Of a stretch of 64,000 nucleotides of DNA, positions 27,423-35,990 are shown piece by piece. A program made the translations under genes and the position numbers. Under the pieces are notes generated by a model. It ran no database searches. It had not been told where the DNA came from and was given only the letters and a program-made list of their open reading frames with translations. Source of the stretch: Weissella confusa (lineage in GTDB: Bacteria > Bacillota > Bacilli > Lactobacillales > Lactobacillaceae); contig JACSZT010000020.1 in the NCBI GenBank assembly GCA_014332815.1, positions 115,377-179,376 of the forward strand, given 5' to 3'. How positions within the stretch are numbered: the first letter of the stretch is position 1; the number at the start of each line of letters is the position of its first letter.

Positions 27423-28760
27423 ATGAGTAGTAATCGAGAGAAAAATTTACAGGTATTATCGGATTTAGTTGCGATGCCAAGTGTTTCGGCTCGTCGAGAG
27501 GGATTAGATGTTGCAGCAAAATATTTAAGAGATGTCTTTCGTGACGCCGGCGCAGAAGTTACGTATGATGACAGTTTTCCAGCGCCGTTTGTCCTCGCTA
27601 AGTTTTTAAGCAATCGACCAGATGCGAAGACGTTGGTGCTCTATAACCACTACGATGTACAACCGGAAGATCCAATTGCGCTATGGGAAACTGATCCGTT
27701 TACGTTGACCGAAAAGGATGGGCGACTATATGGACGTGGTGTAGCGGACGATAAGGGTCATATCACGGCACGATTGGAAGCAGTTGAAGATTATCTTGCA
27801 CTGCATGAAACATTGCCAGTAAATGTGTACTTTGTAGTTGAAGGTGCTGAAGAGTCTGGATCTGAACATTTTAAGGATTACCTAGAAAAGTATGCTTATG
27901 AATTTGAAAATGTCGATTTAGTTATTTGGGAATCTGGAACTGTCCATGGTGATGATCGTTTGGAGGTGTTCGGGGGTAATAAGGGGATTATTACGTTCAC
28001 GCTTTCAGCACAGACGGCGGCAGAAGATATTCATTCATCGTTTGCGGCAGTCGTTGATTCAGCGGCTTGGCGTTTGATTGATGCCATCGCGTCACTAAGA
28101 GGACAAGATGGTGAAATTCTAATTGATGGGCTTTATGAGACAGCTCGCGAGCCGAATGAACGCGAGCAAGCTTTAGTACGGGGTGGTGAAGTCACACCAG
28201 CAAGTTTGAAACGTGACTTTGGGTTGAGACGGCCGTTATTGACTGAGACGACGGGTGAGGATTTCTATGACAATTTGTTCTTTAAGTCCAACCTGAATAT
28301 TGAGGGAATCCAAAGTGGGTATCAGGGTCCGGGCGTTAAAACAGTCACACCAGCAAGCGCGACGGCTAAGTTGGAAATTAGATTAGTACCAGGCCAAGAA
28401 CCACAAGATGTGTTTGACAAACTAGTGGGTCAGCTAAAACGAAATGGATTCGGCGATGTTGAAGCGACGTTAACATTAGCGACGCCAGGATACCGTTCAG
28501 ACATGTCAGCACCACGAATTCTGTCGTTGGTCACATTGGCTGAACAGCTGTACCACACCGTCGAAGTGGCACCAACATCGGCTGGTACCGGCCCAATGTA
28601 CTGGGCGATCAAATACATTGGCGCACCGATTGCAGCAGTTGGGTTAGTTTATGATGGTAGTCAAATCCATGCGCCAAATGAAAACATTCGGTTAAGTGAT
28701 TACGAGCATCATGTGGCATTGGTAACTGCACTTATTGCGGATTATTCGGAAAAAGATTAA
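27423..28760 (+). CDS. M20 family dipeptidase/aminoacylase (ArgE/DapE-type)
   Basis: Metallopeptidase of 445 aa. Ligands are visible in YNHYDVQPEDP (His, Asp), GRGVADDKGH (bridging Asp) and EGAEESGSE (catalytic Glu, Glu ligand), with the dimerisation (lid) domain in the middle. The start at 27423 follows GAGGGAAA. It lies directly behind the T-box and 11 nt before the MetQ-like gene, a pairing known from methionine-uptake operons of lactobacilli, so it likely releases methionine or its relatives from peptides or N-acyl forms. Confidence 0.9.
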   Translation: MSSNREKNLQVLSDLVAMPSVSARREGLDVAAKYLRDVFRDAGAEVTYDDSFPAPFVLAKFLSNRPDAKTLVLYNHYDVQPEDPIALWETDPFTLTEKDGRLYGRGVADDKGHITARLEAVEDYLALHETLPVNVYFVVEGAEESGSEHFKDYLEKYAYEFENVDLVIWESGTVHGDDRLEVFGGNKGIITFTLSAQTAAEDIHSSFAAVVDSAAWRLIDAIASLRGQDGEILIDGLYETAREPNEREQALVRGGEVTPASLKRDFGLRRPLLTETTGEDFYDNLFFKSNLNIEGIQSGYQGPGVKTVTPASATAKLEIRLVPGQEPQDVFDKLVGQLKRNGFGDVEATLTLATPGYRSDMSAPRILSLVTLAEQLYHTVEVAPTSAGTGPMYWAIKYIGAPIAAVGLVYDGSQIHAPNENIRLSDYEHHVALVTALIADYSEKD

Positions 28761-28771
28761 GGGGAAAATAG

Positions 28772-29611
28772 ATGGTTAATAAGAAGATTTGGCTTGGGGC
28801 TGCTGTAACAGTGGCAACGACGATTGCGGTAGGTACGACAGTAATTAATCACGTGAAGGCTGATACTGATGATAAAACCGTTACAGTTGGTATTGTTGGT
28901 GATTCATCACGTGAGCTTTGGGAAAATGTGTCTAAGCGTACCGAGAAAAAGTATGGCGTGAAGATCAAAATCAAGGTTTTCAGTGACTATGTAAAGCCCA
29001 ACCAAGCCCTTGTGGACGGAAGTTTGGATTTGAATGCCTTTCAAAGGAAGGTGTTCTTTGATGATCAAAACAAGAAGCTGGGTAATAAGTTGGTCTCGAT
29101 TGGTAAAACGGTGATTTCACCGATTCGTTTGTATTCATTGAAGCATGACAAGCTTGCTGACTTGAAGGATGGGGCACAAGTGGTAATTCCAAATGACGCG
29201 ACGAACGAACAACGCGCGCTCAATTTGTTAGTACAAGCCAAGTTGATTAAGTATAATGAGAGTGTTGATACACCAACTGTAAAGGACGTTACGGATAATC
29301 CTAAGAAGTTGGACATTGTTGAAATCGCGTCCGACCAAACTGTGTCAGCATTGAAGTCAGCAGACGCAGCGGTGATTAACGGTAACTACGCACAAGATGC
29401 CGGACTAAAGACCAAAAATGTTTTGTTGACGCAAGATGTGTCTAATCCAAAGACGGCATCGCCATACATTAACATCATTGCGGCGCGTAAGGATAAGGCC
29501 AAGACGAAAGCCTATCGTGAAATTGTTAAGGTTTATCAGACCAAGACAACTGAAAAGGAAATCAATAAGCTGTACAACGGGTTTGAAAGTGCGGCTTGGA
29601 ATTTGAAGTAA
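28772..29611 (+). CDS. metQ: MetQ/NlpA-type ABC substrate-binding protein lacking a lipobox
   Basis: Extracytoplasmic methionine-binding component of 279 aa. Family signatures include VGIVGDSSRELWENV, KIKVFSDYVKPNQALVDG, DLNAFQRKVFFDD and the C-terminal ASPYINIIAARKD. Residues 7-28 form a signal/anchor helix followed by VKADT, but no cysteine is present, so lipid anchoring as in normal MetQ is not possible; the protein is either released or held by an uncleaved helix. The metN and metI genes that normally follow are absent here and would have to be elsewhere. Confidence 0.85.
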   Translation: MVNKKIWLGAAVTVATTIAVGTTVINHVKADTDDKTVTVGIVGDSSRELWENVSKRTEKKYGVKIKIKVFSDYVKPNQALVDGSLDLNAFQRKVFFDDQNKKLGNKLVSIGKTVISPIRLYSLKHDKLADLKDGAQVVIPNDATNEQRALNLLVQAKLIKYNESVDTPTVKDVTDNPKKLDIVEIASDQTVSALKSADAAVINGNYAQDAGLKTKNVLLTQDVSNPKTASPYINIIAARKDKAKTKAYREIVKVYQTKTTEKEINKLYNGFESAAWNLK

Positions 29612-29658
29612 TTGGATCTAAAAAATGCGTGTTTTCCTTGATAAATCAAGCTTAAAAT

Positions 29659-29689
29659 GCGTCAAGTAAAATTACTTGTCACTTTTTTA
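29659..29689 (+). terminator. Probable rho-independent terminator after metQ-like gene
   Basis: GTCAAGTA / TACTTGTC with a 4-nt loop, followed by CTTTTTTAG. Confidence 0.65.
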
Positions 29690-29699
29690 GGGAAAACAC

Positions 29700-29728
29700 T
29701 TGAATTTTCTCAATAAACTGTGTAATAT
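29700..29728 (+). promoter_or_regulatory. Promoter of rpmG-rpsN
   Basis: TTGAAT (29700-29705), 17 nt, TAATAT (29723-29728). The transcript would start near 29735, giving a ~120-nt leader. Confidence 0.65.
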
Positions 29729-29773
29729 AATTATTTGTAATTTACTAGCTATATTGTAACGGCGCAAGCTTGG

Positions 29774-29830
29774 GGATTAGCCCAATGCAGCTAATCCTGT
29801 CGTTCAAATTAGTGGTGAGGGGCACCTCAC
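29774..29830 (+). promoter_or_regulatory. Structured leader of rpmG-rpsN
   Basis: Two hairpins without a T-run: GGATTAG / CTAATCC (29774-29797) and GTGAGG-GGCA-CCTCAC (29815-29830). The second ends 12 nt before the ribosome site. It could be an autoregulatory r-protein leader. Confidence 0.4.
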
Positions 29831-29855
29831 AAATTAAATTCAAGGAGTTATGTTA

Positions 29856-30005
29856 ATGCGCATTAACATTTTGTTGGAAGCCGCCGAAACTGGTGAGCGT
29901 ATCTACTTGACTTCTAAGAACCGTCGTAACACGCCAGACCGTTTGGAGTTGAAGAAGTACTCTCCAAAGTTGCGTCGTGTCACTGTGTTCAAGGAGGTTA
30001 AGTAA
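29856..30005 (+). CDS. rpmG: 50S ribosomal protein L33, zinc-free type
   Basis: L33 of 49 aa ([20 protein letters not shown]). The zinc-ribbon CxxC pairs are absent, so this is the C-minus paralogue that replaces zinc-bearing L33 when zinc is scarce in many Firmicutes. ATG 29856 is 8 nt after AAGGAG; an in-frame ATG at 29850 is too close to it. rpsN follows after 2 nt. Confidence 0.95.
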   Translation: MRINILLEAAETGERIYLTSKNRRNTPDRLELKKYSPKLRRVTVFKEVK

Positions 30006-30007
30006 TC

Positions 30008-30277
30008 ATGGCTAAGAAGTCAAAGATCGCTAAGGCTAAGAAGATTGAAGCAACTGTAGAGAAGTACGCTGCAAAGCGCGCTGCCTTGAAGGCTGCTGGT
30101 GACTACGTAGGGTTGTCAAAGTTGCCTCGCAACGCTTCACCTGTACGTATGCACAACCGTGATAAGATTGATGGACGTCCTCACGCTTACATGCGCGAGT
30201 TCGGAATGTCACGTTTGAACTTCCGTCAATTGGCACACAAGGGCTTGATCCCTGGTGTTAAGAAGGCTTCTTGGTAA
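30008..30277 (+). CDS. rpsN: 30S ribosomal protein S14, zinc-free long type
   Basis: S14 of 89 aa, the long form without the CxxC...CxxC zinc motif that the 61-residue form has. Conserved C-terminal parts are [16 protein letters not shown] and [11 protein letters not shown]. The rpmG-rpsN pair of zinc-free paralogues is typical of Zur-type regulation; I do not see a convincing Zur box, only an imperfect AT-rich dyad around the promoter. Confidence 0.96.
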   Translation: MAKKSKIAKAKKIEATVEKYAAKRAALKAAGDYVGLSKLPRNASPVRMHNRDKIDGRPHAYMREFGMSRLNFRQLAHKGLIPGVKKASW

Positions 30278-30303
30278 TCTGCATTTTACCTTAAGTCTTA
30301 AAG

Positions 30304-30338
30304 AGAGCATCTACTTTCGAGTAGGTGCTCTTTTTTTG
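30304..30338 (+). terminator. Rho-independent terminator
   Basis: AGAGCATCTAC / GTAGGTGCTCT with seven T. Confidence 0.9.
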
Positions 30339-30463
30339 TCCCATCGATTTGGAAAAGCGTCATACTAAACGTAAGTAATTATTTAATTAATCATCTTCAT
30401 CGGCCTAGTTGTTTGGCTAGGGTGGCGGAGAATAATTGTTTTTCTAAACAGGAGGCTTATCTC

Positions 30464-32293
30464 ATGTCAGATAAGAAGATTACAGCCGGTTTGGCTGCAT
30501 TGAAGGTTATGGAAGGTTGGGGTATCGACACAATGTACGGTATTCCTTCTGGAACTTTGAGTGGATTGATGAACGCGATGAGTAATCCTGAGAACAACAT
30601 CAAGTTCATTCAAGTTAAGCACGAAGAAGTTGGAAGTATGGCGGCTGCTATGCAATACAAGTTCAGTGGTAAGATGGCCGTTGCTGTCGGATCTGGTGGA
30701 CCTGGTGCTACTCACTTGATCAACGGTTTGTACGATGCTGCTATGGATGCAACGCCAGTTTTGGCAATTTTGGGTTCAAAGCCATCACGTGAATTGGGAA
30801 TGGATTCATTCCAAGAGTTGAACCAAAACCCAATGTACAACAACATCGCTGTTTACAACAAGCGCGTTGCTGTTCCTGAGCAATTGCCATACATGATTGA
30901 CGATGCCATCCGCAACGCCATTTCAAAGAAGGGTGTTGCTGTTCTTGAAGTGCCAGCCGATTTCGGATTTGCTGAAATTGACGCTGAGATGAACTACGCT
31001 AACCCAATTTACTCTTCTGGTGATGTTTACAAGGAATACGACCCAGTTGCACCTAAGGCTGCTGATGTTGATGCCGCTGTTGAAATTTTGAAGAAGGCTA
31101 AGCGTCCAGTAATCTACGCTGGTTTCGGAACAATTGATCACGGTGAGCTTGTACAAGAATTGTCTCGTAAGTTGAAGGCACCTGTTTTGGTAACTGCTAA
31201 GAGCTACGAAGCATTCGATTACGACTTTGAGGGATTGATGGGTTCTGCTGGACGTGTTGCTTGGAAGTCAGGTAACGATGTTATCTTCGAAGCAGATACT
31301 GTTTTGTTCATTGGTAACAACTACCCATTCTCACAAGTTGAGAACTTCATGGCTGGTGTTAAGCACTTTATCCAAATCGACAGCAACCCAGCTCGTCTAG
31401 GACGTCGTCACAAGGCTGACGTTGCTATGTTGGCTGATGCCGGTTTGGCAGTTGAAGCATTGTTGGAGAAGGTTGAGCCAGTTGCTGAGTCAGCATGGTG
31501 GAACGCTGCTTTGAAGGATGCCCAAAACTGGCGTGACTACATGCACAAGATTGAGACGAAGACGGAAGGCCCATTGGAGGCTTACCAAGTCTACAACGCC
31601 ATCAACAAGTACGCTGATGAAGATGCAATCTTCTCAATTGATGTTGGTGACACGACGCAAATGTCAATTCGTCACTTGCACATGACACCAAAGAACATGT
31701 GGCGTACGTCACCATTGTTCGCAACGATGGGTATTGCCATCCCTGGTGGAATTGGTGCCAAGAACGTCTTCCCAGATCGTCAAGTATTTAACATCGCCGG
31801 TGACGGTGCCTTTGCGATGACTGATTCAGATATTGTGACGGCGGTTCGTTACAACATGCCTGTTATTAACGTTGTTATGACGAACACGCAATACGGCTTC
31901 ATCAAGGATAAGTATGAGGATACGAACACTTACCGTAACGATGAAATCGTTGACTTTGGTGACGTTGACTACGCCAAGATTGCCGAAGCACAAGGTGCCG
32001 TTGGTTTGACGGTTAACAGCATTGCAGACATCGATAAGGTGATGCAAGAAGCCGTTGACTACTACAAGCAAGGCCGTGTTGTTGTGGTTGATGCTAAGAT
32101 TACGAAGGAGCGTCCAATTCCTGTTGAAGGATTGAAGCTTGATCCAGCCCTAGCATCTGAAGAAGAAATTAAGACTTTCAAGGAGCGTTATGACGCACAA
32201 GAACTTGTGCCATTCCGTAAGTTCCTTGAAGAAGAAGGACTTAAGTCACAAGTTGTTAAGGTTAACGACGAAGACACGAAGTACAACTTCTAA
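30464..32293 (+). CDS. pox: Pyruvate oxidase (phosphate-dependent, H2O2-forming)
   Basis: TPP/FAD flavoenzyme turning pyruvate, phosphate and O2 into acetyl-phosphate, CO2 and H2O2. The 609-residue chain has the PYR domain with the catalytic HEEVGSMAA, the central FAD domain, and the PP domain with the TPP motif [11 protein letters not shown] near residue 446 followed by VVMTNTQYG. The sequence is closer to SpxB/Pox5 than to acetolactate synthases. Start 30464 has AGGAGG 8 nt upstream. Codon use is strongly biased, so it is likely abundant. With AckA it yields extra ATP in air. Confidence 0.95.
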   Translation: MSDKKITAGLAALKVMEGWGIDTMYGIPSGTLSGLMNAMSNPENNIKFIQVKHEEVGSMAAAMQYKFSGKMAVAVGSGGPGATHLINGLYDAAMDATPVLAILGSKPSRELGMDSFQELNQNPMYNNIAVYNKRVAVPEQLPYMIDDAIRNAISKKGVAVLEVPADFGFAEIDAEMNYANPIYSSGDVYKEYDPVAPKAADVDAAVEILKKAKRPVIYAGFGTIDHGELVQELSRKLKAPVLVTAKSYEAFDYDFEGLMGSAGRVAWKSGNDVIFEADTVLFIGNNYPFSQVENFMAGVKHFIQIDSNPARLGRRHKADVAMLADAGLAVEALLEKVEPVAESAWWNAALKDAQNWRDYMHKIETKTEGPLEAYQVYNAINKYADEDAIFSIDVGDTTQMSIRHLHMTPKNMWRTSPLFATMGIAIPGGIGAKNVFPDRQVFNIAGDGAFAMTDSDIVTAVRYNMPVINVVMTNTQYGFIKDKYEDTNTYRNDEIVDFGDVDYAKIAEAQGAVGLTVNSIADIDKVMQEAVDYYKQGRVVVVDAKITKERPIPVEGLKLDPALASEEEIKTFKERYDAQELVPFRKFLEEEGLKSQVVKVNDEDTKYNF

Positions 32294-32307
32294 TTTAAGA
32301 TAGTATC

Positions 32308-32341
32308 GAAGCAGCTACAATTATGTGGCTGCTTCTTTTTT
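32308..32341 (+). terminator. Rho-independent terminator
   Basis: GAAGCAGC / GCTGCTTC with an 11-12 nt loop and T-run. Confidence 0.85.
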
Positions 32342-32415
32342 GCGTTATGGGGCAAATTGCCAAAATAGCTAAGTCAACTCGATTTCGATTTGTTATAGTA
32401 AGTATGGGGGTTATT

Positions 32416-33228
32416 ATGCGTACTTTTTATAACATTGCAGATTTGAGTTTGCCGGTAATGGCCGAACATCTTGGGGCTGAGTGGAATCAGGGGGTTATCA
32501 TTCGTCACCAAGGCTTCCCACATTTTCATTGGTTACAAACGCAATCAGGAATGGGGGCTTTTTGGGTACGAGATAAACGCTATGAATTATCGCCAGGGAT
32601 GGGGATTTTGATTGCACCGGGTGTGCCACATCGGTATGAACCTTTGGGTAAACGGCCATGGCAAGTACGTTTTGCGACATTCCAGGGGCAACTAGTGGAT
32701 GACTTACTGAAGCAAATGGTGAATAGCGAGTTTGTTTTAGTTGAAGCAACAGAAGCCAAATTATATGCCGCATTGCACGAGCAGTTAATGCAACAATTAG
32801 CAACTGATCCGGTAGATGATTTGGCTGTATCAACGACGGCTTATCGACTTTTGTTGGGCTTAACGCGTCAACAAAAACAAACCATCGATCAACACCAACC
32901 AGACTATCAACATTATGTCGGACCGGCTATCACATATATGCAGAATCATTTTGCTGAAAATATGTCGATTGCAGAGGTGGCGGAAGACTTATCGGTTTCA
33001 ACGCAGTATTTGAATCGTGTATTCAAACGTCTCGTCCAACAAACACCGAATGAGTATTTGACGCAAATCAGAATTAGTAATGCGAAAAAATTGCTGATTT
33101 CTCAGCGTCATTTACGTGTCGAAGCGGTCGCTAATCTAAGTGGTTATCAAGACCCCACGTATTTCGGTAAAGTTTTTAAAAAGCAAACCGGTGTTAGTCC
33201 GTTAAATTATCGCCAATGGCAAACATGA
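32416..33228 (+). CDS. AraC family transcriptional regulator
   Basis: A 270-residue regulator with an N-terminal cupin sensor (PHFHWLQTQSGMGAF, then GMGILIAPGVPHRY) and two HTH motifs in the last ~100 residues (MSIAEVAEDLSVSTQYLNRVF and YQDPTYFGKVFKKQTG, the classic AraC signature). The start at 32416 lies just after GGGGG; ATG 32404 is possible. It stands immediately before the lactose/galactose genes, on the same strand, and is the best candidate for their regulator, as with MsmR- or LacR-type AraC proteins. Confidence 0.93.
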   Translation: MRTFYNIADLSLPVMAEHLGAEWNQGVIIRHQGFPHFHWLQTQSGMGAFWVRDKRYELSPGMGILIAPGVPHRYEPLGKRPWQVRFATFQGQLVDDLLKQMVNSEFVLVEATEAKLYAALHEQLMQQLATDPVDDLAVSTTAYRLLLGLTRQQKQTIDQHQPDYQHYVGPAITYMQNHFAENMSIAEVAEDLSVSTQYLNRVFKRLVQQTPNEYLTQIRISNAKKLLISQRHLRVEAVANLSGYQDPTYFGKVFKKQTGVSPLNYRQWQT

Positions 33229-33235
33229 AATAGTG

Positions 33236-33262
33236 AACCAGCAGTTTTCTGCTGGTTTTTTT
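33236..33262 (+). terminator. Rho-independent terminator
   Basis: AACCAGCAG / CTGCTGGTT with T-run. Confidence 0.85.
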
Positions 33263-33294
33263 GTGCGACAATTCACACGGTTTCAATAAATCAT

Positions 33295-33376
33295 GATATT
33301 TGGTTATAAAAGTGCCTTTTTAGCTAATGAAAGCGCTTTATTATAAGTGAGTAGGTTAATTATGAAACCAAATATC
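33295..33376 (+). promoter_or_regulatory. Control region of the gal/lac block: 11-bp inverted repeat around a cre-like site
   Basis: GATATTTGGTT (33295-33305) and its exact complement AACCAAATATC (33366-33376) flank a cre-like ATGAAAGCGCTTTATT (33327-33342; 14 of 16 positions fit, palindromic core). The right arm ends just before the GGGGG ribosome site. AraC-type operator or mRNA structure are both possible. Confidence 0.5.
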
Positions 33377-33389
33377 GGGGGATATAAGT

Positions 33390-34796
33390 ATGAAAAATGT
33401 GAAGCAGTATCTGTCTTATGCGGCAGGTGCGTTTGGACACGATGCGTTCTATGCAACGCTTAGTACGTATTTTATGATTTTTGTGACGGGTCAATTATTT
33501 GATACGCCAGATAAAGCGTTTAATAATCAAATGATTGGTTGGGTGACAACAATGATTGTCGCCATTCGTTTGATTGAAATTGTGTTTGATCCAATTATTG
33601 GGGGAATTGTTGATAACACACGGACACGATGGGGAAAGTTTAAGCCATGGCTGATTATCGCAGGATTTATTAGTTCATTCTTGCTGGTGGTTATTTTTAC
33701 TGACTTTGGGGGCTTAGCAACATCACACCCATTCCTTTACTTGGTATTGTTTGGGATTGTGTTTGTTACGTTGGATGCGTTTTACTCATTTAAGGACATT
33801 GCTTTCTGGTCAATGTTGCCAGCTTTGTCATTGAATAGTAGTACGCGTGAGAAGTTTGGAACGGTAGCCCGCTTTGGGTCAACGCTAGGTCAACAAGGTG
33901 TACAAATCGTGGTTGTGCCATTGGTTATGTTCTTCTCAATGGCCTTTGCCAGGGCACATACTGAAACAAAGACTGGTTGGTTCTGGTTCGCCATTGTGAT
34001 TGCGGTCATCGCTTACCTTGGTGCTTTGCTAACTGCAGCCGGCACTAAAGAAGAGGACAATGTCGTCCGTCAAAATACGGAAAAAGTTGGTGTACTTGAA
34101 GTCTTTAAGGTTGTTGCAAAGAACGATCAATTGATGTGGCAAGCCGTTTCTTACATTATGTTCGCGCTTGCGTATGTTGTCACAAACTCACTATTGTTGT
34201 ACTATTTCAAGTACGTTATGGGTGCTGACAATGAGTTTTACTTGGTTGGTATTTTCACAGCAATTGAAGGGATGATTTCAGTTGCCATCTTCCCAACGTT
34301 AACGAAGTTTTTGGCTCGTCGCACTATTTTCTTTAGTGGAGCGGTTGTGATGTTAGCTGGTTACTTGTTGTTTATGGTCGCAGGTAACAATTTGGCGTTG
34401 GTTTTGACGGCTGTCACGATGTTCTTTATGCCATACCCAATCATGTTCTTGGTTGTGTTGATGACCATTACCGACTCAGTGGAATATGGTCAATGGAAGC
34501 TTGGCACTCGTCACGAATCAGTGACATTGGCAATTCGACCATTGTTGGATAAGTTGGCAGGTGCGTTCGCTAACGGTGTTGTCGGATTCGCTGCGGTTGT
34601 AGCCGGGATGACTGGTAGCGCTAAGCCATCAGATATCACTGCACATGGCCTAAGTATGTTTAAGATGTTTATGTTCTATGGTCCAATGGTCTTGATCATC
34701 GTGTCAGTTTTGATTTACTGGCGTAAGGTGACGTTGACTGAAGTACGTCACGCTGAGATTGTGGCGGAATTGGAAGCACGTTTGAAGGAGAATTAA
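33390..34796 (+). CDS. GPH-family sugar:cation symporter (lactose/galactose permease)
   Basis: Twelve-helix MFS transporter of 468 aa. Family traits include AAGAFGHDAFYATL at the N-terminus, GGIVDNTRTRWGKFKPW between helices 2 and 3, and ITDSVEYGQWKLGTRHES in the C-terminal half. It lacks the C-terminal EIIA domain of LacS from streptococci, so it is not controlled by HPr phosphorylation on the carrier. galK begins 1 nt after its stop, so substrate is very probably lactose and/or galactose. The GGGGG ribosome site lies 8 nt before ATG. Confidence 0.92.
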   Translation: MKNVKQYLSYAAGAFGHDAFYATLSTYFMIFVTGQLFDTPDKAFNNQMIGWVTTMIVAIRLIEIVFDPIIGGIVDNTRTRWGKFKPWLIIAGFISSFLLVVIFTDFGGLATSHPFLYLVLFGIVFVTLDAFYSFKDIAFWSMLPALSLNSSTREKFGTVARFGSTLGQQGVQIVVVPLVMFFSMAFARAHTETKTGWFWFAIVIAVIAYLGALLTAAGTKEEDNVVRQNTEKVGVLEVFKVVAKNDQLMWQAVSYIMFALAYVVTNSLLLYYFKYVMGADNEFYLVGIFTAIEGMISVAIFPTLTKFLARRTIFFSGAVVMLAGYLLFMVAGNNLALVLTAVTMFFMPYPIMFLVVLMTITDSVEYGQWKLGTRHESVTLAIRPLLDKLAGAFANGVVGFAAVVAGMTGSAKPSDITAHGLSMFKMFMFYGPMVLIIVSVLIYWRKVTLTEVRHAEIVAELEARLKEN

Positions 34797-34797
34797 A

Positions 34798-35979
34798 ATG
34801 GTTTATGAATTAAATCATGAGTTAGCACAATCATTCGAGAAGCGTTTTGGCTATGAGCCGGCGAAGTTGTACTTTTCACCAGGTCGCGTGAATTTGATTG
34901 GTGAACACACCGATTATAATGGTGGTCATGTTTTTCCAGCTGCAATTAGTGTTGGGACGTATGGCGCGATTGCACCACGTGATGATCAAGAGATTCGCAC
35001 CTATTCAGCGAACTTCCCAGAGGCTGGGATTCAATTGATTGCATTGGATGATATCGCATTGCGTCAATATGATACATGGATTAAGTACTTGCGCGGTGTG
35101 ATTACTGAAATGGCCAAGTTTGGCTACCCCGTAACAAAAGGGTTTGACTTGGCAATTGTTGGTGACATGCCAACAGCATCAGGGCTGTCATCATCAGCTT
35201 CATTGGAAATGTTGCTCATTAATATGCTAGCTGATTTGATGGGATATGAGATTGATAAGTTGACCATTGTGAAGATGGGGCAAGCAGTTGAAAATGATTA
35301 TCTTGGACTAAAAACAGGTATTATGGATCAATTTGCTGTCGCCTTTGGTGAAGACGAACAGGCCATCTTCTTGGACACTAACACGCTTGAATATGAGATG
35401 GTACCGGCCGAGTTTGGTGAGTATCGTTTGTTGGTCATGACGACTAATAAGAAACGTGAATTGGTTGATTCAAAGTACAACGAACGTCGTGCGGAGACGG
35501 AAGCAGCATTGGCTTTGCTCCAAGAAAGTGTTGATATCCAAACGTTGGGTGATTTGACGACGGACCAATTCTTGGCAGCGTCAGCGTCATTAACGGCTGA
35601 TAATGAGGTCATTATGCGTCGCGCGCGTCATGCGGTGACTGAGAACCAACGTACGGTAGAAGCAAAGGCAGCTTTGCAGGACCACGATTTGGAAACGTTT
35701 GGGCAATTGTTAACAGCGTCGCACAATTCGTTGCGTGATGATTATGAGGTAACTGGTGTTGAGTTAGATACATTGGTCGACGCAGCGTTGGCACAAACTG
35801 GCGTGCTAGGTGCTCGTATGACTGGTGCTGGATTTGGTGGTTCAGCCATCGCGTTAGTTGAAGAAGCCCGTGTACCTGAAATCACGGCAGCAGTTGGTGA
35901 AGTCTACACCAACAAAATTGGCTACCAGCCATCATTTTTCGTCGCCGAAATTGTTGCTGGTACGCATGAAATTAAGTAG
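34798..35979 (+). CDS. galK: Galactokinase
   Basis: First step of the Leloir pathway, galactose to galactose-1-phosphate. The 393 aa include the galactokinase signature GRVNLIGEHTDYNGG (residues 22-37), the ATP loop PTASGLSSSASLE near residue 125 and the C-terminal GARMTGAGFGGSAI. It follows the permease with 1 nt spacing and galT follows after 11 nt. Confidence 0.98.
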   Translation: MVYELNHELAQSFEKRFGYEPAKLYFSPGRVNLIGEHTDYNGGHVFPAAISVGTYGAIAPRDDQEIRTYSANFPEAGIQLIALDDIALRQYDTWIKYLRGVITEMAKFGYPVTKGFDLAIVGDMPTASGLSSSASLEMLLINMLADLMGYEIDKLTIVKMGQAVENDYLGLKTGIMDQFAVAFGEDEQAIFLDTNTLEYEMVPAEFGEYRLLVMTTNKKRELVDSKYNERRAETEAALALLQESVDIQTLGDLTTDQFLAASASLTADNEVIMRRARHAVTENQRTVEAKAALQDHDLETFGQLLTASHNSLRDDYEVTGVELDTLVDAALAQTGVLGARMTGAGFGGSAIALVEEARVPEITAAVGEVYTNKIGYQPSFFVAEIVAGTHEIK

Positions 35980-35990
35980 AGGAAGTCGTT

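Noticed and set aside
29715..29745. Zur box overlapping the rpmG promoter.
   Set aside because: GTAATATAATTAT is an imperfect dyad lacking the outer bases of the Zur consensus; too weak to annotate.
30350..30380. cre-like sequence GGAAAAGCGTCATACT before the pyruvate oxidase gene.
   Set aside because: The TG at the left side is not in the right place, so the match to the consensus is poor.
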